Assembly (NCBI RefSeq): GCF_009455685.1
Contig: NZ_QPES01000001.1
Coordinates: 1,798,001 to 1,862,000 of the forward strand
Direction: 5' to 3'
Origin: Paraburkholderia hayleyella
Lineage (GTDB): Bacteria; Pseudomonadota; Gammaproteobacteria; Burkholderiales; Burkholderiaceae
Length of the DNA: 64,000 bases
Shown here in pieces: positions 53,888 to 63,900 of this stretch; the first letter of the stretch is position 1, and every line of letters begins with the position of its first letter. The notes below the pieces were generated by a model, which saw nothing but the letters and a program-made list of their open reading frames with translations, searched no databases and had not been told where the DNA came from. Position numbers and translations under genes: made by a program.

Positions 53888-53917
53888 ATTGTAGTGGCAT
53901 AAAATGGAGACTACAAT
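53888..53917. promoter_or_regulatory. operator-like dyad, regulator type 4 (U8)
   Basis: ATTGTAGT-N14-ACTACAAT, as U7. Confidence 0.6.
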
Positions 53918-53955
53918 AGAGCAATTCGGCAAGCCGCTTCAGGGAGGTTCTTACA

Positions 53956-54342
53956 ATGACCGCGTTACTTCATTCATGGTTATGTGAGAACGATATGGAG
54001 CAATTTGCTGCTCGTCTGCGGGAAGCGAGGGAAGCCCGTCAAATGACTCAGGGCCGCCTCGCTGAATTGCTGGGCGTAAACCGACGGGTCTACAACAGGT
54101 GGGAACGTGCGGGGGCGCTGCCGCAACTGGATGCTGTGGTACGTATGGCTCAGGTGCTACAAATCAGTGTCGATGCCCTGGTCGGCCTGGAGCCACTGGC
54201 AGAGCCACGCATCCATAACCCCCGGCTGCATGCGCTGTATGAACAAATGGATTTACTGTCCGATGAGGATCAGCAAGCGTTGATTGTTTTAATGGACAGC
54301 CTCGTCAAACGCTCGCAAATGGCCAGGCTGATGACAACCTGA
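53956..54342 (+). CDS. XRE-family HTH regulator, type 4 (U8)
   Basis: 128 residues, identical to U7 with only silent DNA differences. U7 and U8 should share control. Confidence 0.9.
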   Translation: MTALLHSWLCENDMEQFAARLREAREARQMTQGRLAELLGVNRRVYNRWERAGALPQLDAVVRMAQVLQISVDALVGLEPLAEPRIHNPRLHALYEQMDLLSDEDQQALIVLMDSLVKRSQMARLMTT

Positions 54343-54366
54343 TGGCAGGAGAACTGCCAAAGAAGC

Positions 54367-54400
54367 GCGGGCGGTGAGTGTTTCAGCACTCACCGCCCGC
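54367..54400 (+). promoter_or_regulatory. conserved hairpin in the symE leader, U8
   Basis: As U7, loop TTTCAG. Confidence 0.6.
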
Positions 54401-54432
54401 TGACCACAACCAGCTCAACACAGGAGCTCGCC

Positions 54433-54672
54433 ATGGCTGATGCCGATCTTAAACCATCTCTTCACCACCCAGAACGCAGCGCGACCGTTCAGCAGTCTCG
54501 CCGCTATCGCTCCCTTTCCACATTGCTTTACTCTCCCTCACGCTACAGCGAGCCTGCCTCCTACCCATGGATCAGGATCGCCGGGCGCTGGCTCGAACTC
54601 GCAGGATTCTCGCCCCATCAGCGCGTCAGAATCGAAGTACAGGATGGCAGGCTTGTCATCACGCCAATTTGA
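54433..54672 (+). CDS. SymE-like small toxin, short form (U8)
   Basis: 79 residues, protein identical to U3/U4 despite a different regulator upstream, showing that symE and regulator types are partly uncoupled. AGGAG ribosome site. Confidence 0.8.
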   Translation: MADADLKPSLHHPERSATVQQSRRYRSLSTLLYSPSRYSEPASYPWIRIAGRWLELAGFSPHQRVRIEVQDGRLVITPI

Positions 54673-54682
54673 CCTTCGCTAC

Positions 54683-54718
54683 AAACAACGAACCCGGCAC
54701 AGGCCGGGTTCGTTGTTT
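54683..54718. terminator. bidirectional terminator hairpin after cdiI, U8
   Basis: Perfect 16-base stem as U7. Serves as the end of the cdiA-immunity transcript. Confidence 0.78.
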
Positions 54719-54999
54719 CAGGGTTTCGAGTCCTGTTTGAACCAGGGACCGAATTTCTCGGGAGCATCGCTTAGCATTCCCGCCTTGCGTAATGGCTTCG
54801 GTAAATGTTTTATAAATATCAGCAGCAGAATAATAAATAATGGAAAGAAGACCAATAACATTGCTTGATTATCACCTAGGTTGAACGTGATACGGCAAAT
54901 TCCAGCGGCAATAAAAGCCCAACATCCTGCTCCAAACGCCGATGCCAAACAAACTACAAGCCATATCTGAGTGGTCGCATAAAGTCTACGCCAGTTCAT
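54718..54999 (-). CDS. cdiI: CdiI immunity protein for the active CdiA (U8)
   Basis: 93 residues immediately after cdiA with ATGA overlap. N-terminus NWRRLYA, helices IWLVVCLASAFGAGCWAFIAAG and MLLVFFPLFIILLLIFI, C-terminal LPKPLRKAGMLSDAPEKF. Predicted to sit in the inner membrane and block the incoming toxin of sister cells. The variable central helices differ from those of U3/U4/U7, matching the divergence of the toxin ends. Confidence 0.8.
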   Translation of the reverse strand: MNWRRLYATTQIWLVVCLASAFGAGCWAFIAAGICRITFNLGDNQAMLLVFFPLFIILLLIFIKHLPKPLRKAGMLSDAPEKFGPWFKQDSKP

Positions 55000-57900
55000 T
55001 TATTATCCCCGGCATTACGGATATCATTGATGACCGTCACCCCTTTCGAACCAACACTAAAAATCAAGACCCCCTGTGTTGTGCCATACGGCCAAGGTTG
55101 TTTAATAAAAGGCAGCAAATTAACATTATTAATGCGCGGCACGGTTACTCCGAACATTGATACAGGTCGATTCAAACCATCAGCAATTCCCACATTTAAT
55201 GGAACCGGGACCTTCAATGCCAAAACCGTAGCGCCAAAATTAACACTGTCATATACAGTGTCGCCCCATGTAGGGTTCAGTTGATTGAACCCCCATCGCA
55301 ACGGATTATCCCCGGGGGTATTTACACCGTTATAGCGGTTGTATAAACCACTGCCTCCTTCGACCGCTTCACTCATCCCCATTGTGGCCATCCAGCCACC
55401 GACCGCACACCCTAAACCCGTCGTACAAAATGCTCCCCCCGTATTCGCCGTCACCCCTCCAACGACCACCTTGGCGACATCCTTCGCCACCCCCACCGGA
55501 TCACTCTTCACGGCATCGCCGATTTTCTGCCCCGGCGTGTAATTGAACAGTCCCGCTTCCTTCTGCCGGTTCACCCAGTCGATTTCCGGCTGCAACTGTG
55601 ATGCCTCAACCTGGCTGACATAGTTCCTGTTGTACTCGTCGCTGCCCGGCTTGAATTCCGCCCAGCACTTGACCGCAAGACATGCCGCTTTTGTCAGCCG
55701 TTCCTCTTCGGCCTTGTCCTTGCCTGCCTTTTTTTCTATTGCGCTTCTCTCATCGTGATGAAGTTGTCGGTTAAAGCGGTCCACGTTATACCCTCCAAAC
55801 GCCCCCGCATTACCCCCAACAGCCGCCCCCGCACCGGTTGCAATGACGTTTGCCACGATATTGCCAAGCGCCTGGTTCATATCCGCATTACCCGTTGGGT
55901 CTGAACCTGCAATGGCACCGCCAAGTTGGTTCAGCTTGCCCGCGGCAATCGAGGCGATCCCCGCGCCCGCTGCACCGCCGAGCGCATTGCCGCCCGCAAG
56001 GCCGGTCACGAGTGCCGCGCCTGCCGCCTGCATTTCCGCGCGAGCCGTGCCGCCTTCCTTCCACGCATCCATCCCGGCCAGATCGCCGTTGGCCTTCGCC
56101 TCGTCGTACTTCGACTGTGCAAAGTCACCAATGCGCCGCGATACCGCTTCACCGGCAGCGCTGGCCGCCGCCATCATGTCGGCCTGGCGGTCGAGCAGGT
56201 TGTTTACGTCGGGCAGTTTGGCAACGGTGCCGTTCGTGTTCGTTGTATCACGGTTCAGGCTGGCGACGTCCTGCGCCCCGAAGGCGCTCCCCTTGGAGGA
56301 GGTCTGGTTCGCGGCATCCTTCACGCTGATGGTGCCCGCGCTAACGCCGCTACGCGTGCTCGCACGGTCACTGCCGCTGTCGTTCTGGCTCAGCATCGGC
56401 GCACCACCACCGGCATTCTTCCCTGAGGTATTGCCATGCGTGCGGTAGTTCGCGCCGCCGTCGCCGCTCGTCACGCCTGCGCTGAAGCCGCCCGAGTGCG
56501 CGTCATAGCGGGACTGGTTCTGGATATCGCTGAAGCTCAGCGTGCCCGTGGACAGGTTGTTCTTCGACGCATTGGCATCGCCCGCGATCACCGCGCCCCT
56601 GAGGTCGGTATGGCCTTTGACATTGATATTGAACCCGCCATCGCCCGCCTGGATGCCTGCCTGTTTGTTCACGCCCGCGTAGCTGCCGTTGGCGTTCGCG
56701 TGGGTATGGCTGAAGCTCGCGCTGCCGCCGCCCTGGCTGATCGAAAATCCACCGCCCGTGCTCTCCCGATGGGCCGCGCTGGACATCGTGTCCTGCACGC
56801 TGGCGATGTTCAGGTTGCCGCCGATATCGGCGTTCACCTGGGCACCCTTGACGTTAGCCCCGATGATGTTGGCGTCGCCCCCTGAAATGATCGTCGCGGT
56901 ATTGGCCGCTGTCACCTGTGTGTTGTTCTGCATGGTGGTATCGCTGTTGCCATTGCCGTGCGCCTTCGACATCGACGCATCGACACTGAAGCCCTGCGTG
57001 CCATAGGCGATGCCCACGCTCGCGCTGCTGGATTCGTTGCTGCTGCGTGTCGAGCCGGTATCGGTCGTGTTCACGAGATTGAGCTGGTTCCTTGCTGCGA
57101 GGATCACGTCGTTTGCGTTCACGTTCGAACCTGCAACTGTCAGGTTGCCGCTTCCCGGCGTGCCGTCGCCGGTAGCGACGAATGCTGCCGTGCCGCCCGC
57201 AGTGGCACGTGAGCCGCGACGGGTTGTGCTGCCTTCTGTGTAGGTATTCTTGCTGCGGCTGCTGCCGTAACTGAGTTCGATCTTTCCTTCGGGCTTGTTT
57301 CCGTTGGCCATGTCGCCCAATGCGTTGCCGGCCGCACCGGCCGCATCAATCGCGCCGCTTGCTGCCGCCAGGCCATGCAGTGCCGCCGCGCGACCCTCCT
57401 GGCTATGGCTTGCTGCGTGCGCCTGGTCCACCGTGTTGGAAACCGCATCAATCATCGGGGCCTTGATTGCGAGGGTAAAGCCACTCTGTTTGACCTCATG
57501 CGTCTCGCCGTGGCGCCTCGTATCGACGGCGGAGTCAAGCGTGACGTTCGCGCCTGTGCCCGTCACGTTTTGCGCTGCGATCAGATTACTGCCCGTGACG
57601 TGCAGGTCCTTGCCTGCGGTGATGTTCAGACTGCCATCGAGCGAGCCGACCGTGCTGCCCGTGTTCGTGACCTGTGTGGTATTGGCCGTGTCGGTCTGCG
57701 TCTTGCTGCCCACCGAAATGCCGATCCCGCCGCCGGTGCCAAGGCCGGATTCGTGCTTCCGGTAGTAGCCCGATGTGCCCTGCGTGTCCTGCGAGGTCGT
57801 GATATTCATATTGCCTGCTGCTGCCAGATTCACGTCGTGCGTGCCGGCGATGGTCGAACCTTTCACACTCAAGTCCTTGCCCGCGCTGAGCGTGACCGTA

Positions 57901-60900
57901 TCGCCGGACACGGTGCTGCCCATGCTGATGTTCGCTTGCGTGTTCTGCATCGTGTCGGTGGTCGAGCCATGTACAAAGCTGCCACGCTTCGATTGGCTAG
58001 CCGAGTACGAATCGTGTTCTTCGTGGCTTTCGTTGAGGGTCACGTCCCCCGTGGCCGCGATGGTTGCTGCGCCGCTGCCTGCTGCCAGCGATGAACCCGT
58101 GAGCGTAACGTGACCTCCGCCGGGATCGGTGCCCAGGGCTGCGAGCGTGGCCTTGCCGCCCGCGCTGATGTGGGTTCCGGCTGCCTGCTCGTCGTAGCTG
58201 CGGTCGGCCTGCTTGCGGGTTTTGTCGTCCGCCGCGACATTGTTGTAGGTCGCGGTATTCGTGACGCTCGCCGCCGTCAGGTTGCCGCCCGCGATCACCG
58301 CCATGTCACCCCCCGCGCTGAGCGTCGCTCCCTTGAGCGTCGTATCGTTGCCGCTTTGCGCCGCGAGACTGCCGCGAGCGCTGATGCCGCTGGTCTGGTT
58401 GAGCGTGCTGCTGGCTTCCCAGTGATGGTTCGCATTCTTCGTTACCGACTGCGATGTCTTCGACTGCACGGTATCCACCGTGATGTCGTGTCCTGCCGCG
58501 ATCTGTGCCTTCCCGTTTGCAGCGATGCTTGTACCGTGAAGCGCGAGGTCATTGCCCGCCACGACCAGCAGATCACCGGTCGATGCAATCGTGCCTTGTG
58601 CTCCGAGCAGACTCTGGCTGACCTTGCTGTTGCCGGCCGCCGAACTGACGCCTACGGTATCCACTAGCGTCGTGTTCACGATGTCATGACCGGCGAGCAC
58701 GGCAACCCGGTTACCGGTGATGCGTCCCGACGCGTTCACCACGTCATTCGTCGCGGAAACCAGGGTTGTGCCGGTGTCTGTGCTGCTGCGGATCGAGCCG
58801 CCCCGGTTCAGGATGCTGGTCGCAGCGACAACAGTTTGTGTGCCGCCCTTGATCACGCCGGAGTTCGTTGCGCTGCCGGTGGCGTGTATTTGCACATCAT
58901 CGGCTGCGATCAGCGCACCGGTCGGTTGCAGGTCGTTCGCGTGTGTCCGTGCCAGATAGACGACCGGTGCCAGCACCTGCTGCGTGCTGCCGTCCGGCAG
59001 CGTCACCGTCTGCTTCACCAGCCAGACGATATCGCTGGTAAGCGCATCCATTTGCGCCGCAGTCAGCGCCAGGCCCGGTTCAAGATTGAATGCCTTGGCG
59101 ACATTCACGCCGTTGTTCATCAGCGCGCGGTACTCGTCCTCGTTGCTGGTGTAACCCTGCAGAGAGGCGCGCCCCGTGAGCTGCGTGATCTGGTTGCGCA
59201 CCCGCTGCTCTTCATATACGCCATCGCCCAGCCTCTTGATGGTCTTCGACGGGTCGAGGCCGAGCGCCCTCAGCATGTAGTCGCTCGAGATGAAACTCGT
59301 GTAACGCGTCAGTCGCGGATCGGTAACGACGAGATATGACGCGCCTGGGGCCGTGTTGAGCGTGTACAGTCCGCTCGATGGCAGCGTGATGCTGAGCGCG
59401 CCGCCCGGCCCGGCAATCGACTGGGGTGCGTTAATGGTCTGCGTTTGTCCCGTGGCGAGGTTGACGGTCTGTGCGCCCGTCCCTGTGATGCCGCCCACGG
59501 TGCCGTTCGCACCTAGCGTGCCGCCTGTGGCGCCGGTCGCGGAGTTCGCCGCCGCCACGTTCGTGTTGTTGATATCGGTCGCGTTGATCCGCACCGAATG
59601 GTTCGAGATGATCGTGCCGCCTGTGCCGCCCATTGCGACTGGCGACAGGACAATCGATGGCTCGACCACGGTGCCGACATCGCGCGAAATATTTTCGTTC
59701 CATGCGTAGGTCGAAACGATGTCCTGCTTCTGGTACTGGTAGAGCGTCTGGCCGAGGTTGTTGACGAGTGTCCCGCCATAGTTGCCGCTCGCCACATCGC
59801 CGCTCGCGTGGGTGCTGCCGATCTGGATCGAGCCACGTGCGCCGATGGCGCTGAAGGCGTTGTTCAGCATGCCAACGTTGGCGAGCATCATGTTGCCGCC
59901 TGTCATGATCTGCGCCTGCTGCGCTTGCGGGCCGCTTACCTGGTCTTGCTGCGTGGTGGTGGTCGTGTCGCGTGCGATCTCGACGCGCTGGTAACCCTTA
60001 TGCGCGTCGTTGCGCGATGCGTATTCGGTGCCGGGATCGTAGTTGACGTTCGGATCGTAGCTGTCCCAATAGCGGGCGGTGATCGTGCCGTCAGGGTTGG
60101 CTTTCAGCGTGTTGTAGTAGATCGTCTGCGGCTGGCCGTTGATGTTCACAACCAGCATTCTGTCGGTCGCATTCGGACCGGATGTCTGCGACACAACATC
60201 TGCGCTGGAGAAGGTTGTGTCGAGCGGCGCACGATAGCCGTTGTCCCACATGGCCTGCGTACAGTAACCCTTGTCGGCATTCGTCGTTGTACAGGCCATG
60301 TACTTCGAGCGCTTGGTCTGGTGGACCGTATCGACACCGGTTGTCACCGTCTCGACCGTCGGCGCGGGGCGCGTGTTGGTTAGCGTTTGCGTGGCAATCT
60401 CGATGTTGCCTTGTGCCTCAATGGTGGACTGATCGTTGGTGACGGCGTGGCTGCGGTTCGCTAGCACGCCGTTCGCGTCGCGGGTGGCGTCCGCTGCAAG
60501 GTTGATCTCAGCCAGGCTGAAGAGGTTTGCGCCACCTGTGTTGGAGATATCGCCAGGCGAGTACAGATTCAGTTGTGACGCAGCGGCCATCACAGCGGCC
60601 GCGCCGGTGTTGACGATAGAGTGGCGGGCGTTCAGCGTAACCGTGTTGCCGATGATGGCTGCCATGTTGATCAGCGATCCGCTGTGTGTCGCAACGGTGT
60701 TGCCTTCGATGCGGCCTTTGTTGGAGATCGCGTTCTCGACATTGAGGGTCGTGGTCGACGCATTCAGGCCTGCACCCACCTGGTTGTCGATGTTCGCCGC
60801 GTTCACCGTTAATGCATTCACTGCACTGAGCGTGCCCTGGTTCGTGAAGCTGCCCGCAATCGTGAACGTCAGATTGTGGTTAGCCTGAATCCGATTGCTT

Positions 60901-63900
60901 CCGGTGAGCGTGTAGTTGCCGTTGACCGTGACCGCACCGTCATTCCCGGCGATGATCCGGCCATCGCCCGTGAGCTGGTTCGTCGAGACCGACAGATTCT
61001 GGCCGCTGCCAATCGCGCCATTCTGGTTCGCCAGCGTGCCCGTATTGACGGATACCGAACCGCTGCTGCCCGTGTCGTTGCCGATGCGGCCCGACGTGTT
61101 GTCGAGCGAGGCCGCATTGAGCGCAATCGCACCGTTCCCGTAGATCGAACCGCTTGCATTGACGATGCCTGCGTTGGGGCCGTTGAGCGTGACGCTGTTC
61201 GAACCTGACAGGGTGGCGTGGGTGTTGTCCGCGAGCTGTGTAATCTCAAGCGTGAGGTCATGGCCTGACACGAGCTGCGCGCCGTTGGTGTTCGACAGCG
61301 TGTCCGCTTTCACGGCCAGATCGCCGTTGCCGCCGATGGTGCCTGCACCCGCGACGCCGCCCGTATTGCTGTTCGTGACGGTGGCCGCGCTGACGCTCGT
61401 CGCACCCGAGCCGGTGTTCGCAATGCGTCCGTTCGTGTTGTCGAGCGATGCGCCCGAGACAGCCAGCGTTGCAGCGGCGTTGTCTACCGTCGCGTCAGCC
61501 TCGATCTGTCCGCCCGTGTTGTCGATAGCGCCTTGCGCAGACACGGAGACAGTGCCGCTGCCCTGGACCAGGCCCGCCCGGTTATCGAGCTTGCTGGCGG
61601 ACTGCACCGTAGCCGCGCCGCCCGCCGTGACGGTGCCGCCCGCATTGCTAATGCTGCCACCCGACACCGACACCTTGCCGTTGCCACCTATCAGGCCATG
61701 GGCCGTATTAGAGATCGCGCCGCTGGCGGCAACCGTCGTCATACCGGTACCGCCGTTGGCGATGGAGCCGCCCTGATTGGCAACCGATTGCGCGGAGACG
61801 GACAGCGTATCGTCCGCCTGGAGGGTGCCGCCCGCGTTATTCAGCGCGCCCGTGTCCGTTAGCGAAACGCTCCGTGCGCCAATATGGCCGCCCGCGCTGT
61901 TGTCCAGCGAGGCGACGTGGAGTGTCGCACCTGTCTGTGCCGCCAGCGTGCCGCCACGGTTCGATACGGCACCCGAATGGAGATCGAGTGCACCATTTGT
62001 CGCAATCGTGCCGCCGCTGTTCGAAAGCGTAGCGGTATTGACCGACAGCGTACCGGTGCCGGAGCTGGCAATCGTTCCGCTGTCGTTAATGAGCGTAGCG
62101 GGGCTGAGCGCCACGCTGTCGCTGTTGGTCTGAAGCATGCCGCCTGAATTGTCGAGCGTCCCGGTTACATCGACGGTCGTCGCGCCGGTGCCGGTCTGTG
62201 TGATGCGGCCGCCGTGGTTGGCCAGGTTCGCGGCATGCAGCGCGAGCTGGTCTGCATTGAGGTGCCCGTGGCTGTTGTCGAAGGTGGCCGCCGTGAGTGT
62301 CACAAGATGACCTGCCGCGAGGGTATTCGCATTTGTCAGCGTCGAACCTGCGGCCAGCGTGACATTGCCGTTCGCCGCCAACGTGCCACGGTTGAACAGT
62401 GTCTGCATGGCGCGGGCCATCAGCGACTGCACCGCCGTGATCGAACCCGCGTTCGAGATCTGAGCGGCCTGCACGTCCACATTGCCGTTGCCACCCATAG
62501 CGCCACCTGCGCCGTTGTTCAGCAGGCCACCCACCGCCAGCGTCAGGGCATCCGCGCCCAGCGCTGCAACATGACCTCCCGTGTTGTCGAGCGAACCCGC
62601 ATTGACGAAGAGGGCGCCTGAGGACTGCAGCGTGCCGCTTTGGTTGTGCAAGTCACCTGTTGCTGCGACGTTGAGCGTACCGTTCGAGACGATTTGCCCG
62701 TTGCGGTTGGACAGTGCGCTCGCCGTGATGGTCTGCGCCCCGCCCGAGGACAGTGCACCGCCGTCGTTCGTGAGCGCCCCGGAAGCGCGCGTGTCCAGCG
62801 CGGTTCCCGCCGTCACCGTTGCGCCCGCCAGGTTCAGGTCGCCGCTGCTGGCCGTCAGTGCCAGTGCACCGCTGGCCGAGGTACGACTGCCGGCGAGATT
62901 GACCGATGCGCCGTTCAGCACGGCATTCCCACCCGCTGCATTGCGGCCGGTCGCGGCCAGCATGCCGCCCACCGTCGCCGACAGGTCACCGGACTGTGCG
63001 AGGCTGCCGTCCCCGTTCACGCCTGCGCCAAGCGTGCCGGTCGAGGCGATGCTGCCCGCCTTGACCATCGTGTTCTGCCGCGCGGCCAGCATGCCGCTGT
63101 TTGTCAGTGCGCCCGATGTGTGCGCCGTGACATTCTGTTGCGCGTAAGTGGTCCCGTTGTTGTCGATACCGCCTGCTGCGGAGAGCGTCATGTTGCCGCT
63201 CGCGTTGGTCTGCCCGGCTAGGATGAGCTTGCCCTGCGTCGTCAATGTCAGATCACCCGACTGTGCAGCCAGCACGCCTTGGGTGGACACACCGACACCG
63301 TGTTCGGTGCCCACCAGAATGATCTTGTTCGCGTACATACCGCCAAGCTGGCTCACGTCGATCGAGACACCCGACGTCTGAGCATCGCCCGCGATAGGCG
63401 TTGCATTGAGCGTGTCATGACTGATACGGTTCGCACCGGTCACGACATTCAGGTTCTTCGCATAGATGGCTGCGTTCGCCTGCACGGCGCGGGACAGCAG
63501 GTCAACCTGATCGGTCTCTCCCGCATTCAGCCCTGCGCCCTGCACGATGATATGGCCGCCCGTCACGTTAAAGCCCGAGAGCGAACCGTCCTGTGCAAAG
63601 TTCGGCGTGCCCGTGGTGAGAATGGCTCTGGACGTATTGATAAAGCCACCACCGTTCACGGAAATCCCGCTTCCGTTTGCGATGACGACCTCCGCGCGCG
63701 GGCCCGCCACTTCCAGAGCCCCGTTGATCTGGCTCGCCGCGCTGCTGTTCACCTGGTTGACAATGACGCGCGTGGACTGGCCGGGGCCGAAGTTCGGATT
63801 CCCGTTAATCATGCCTGCTTGCTGCGTCTGCACGATCACCGGGGAGTTGTTCAGGATCGCGCCTTTCGACGGCACGTCGAACCGGCCATAGGTATTCATC

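Larger units (their letters stand above)
48675..55779 (-). mobile_element. integrative toxin-cassette element U8, inserted in cdiA
   Basis: 7089-bp period. Its cdiA-proximal core is within the reading frame of the full-length cdiA, so this unit supplies the currently active toxin and immunity gene. By the insertion model it is the latest arrival. Confidence 0.75.

Noticed and set aside
5591..55779. Integron cassette array
   Set aside because: Each unit has its own integrase and primase and is 7 kb; there are no attC sites of the usual layout and no single integron integrase platform.
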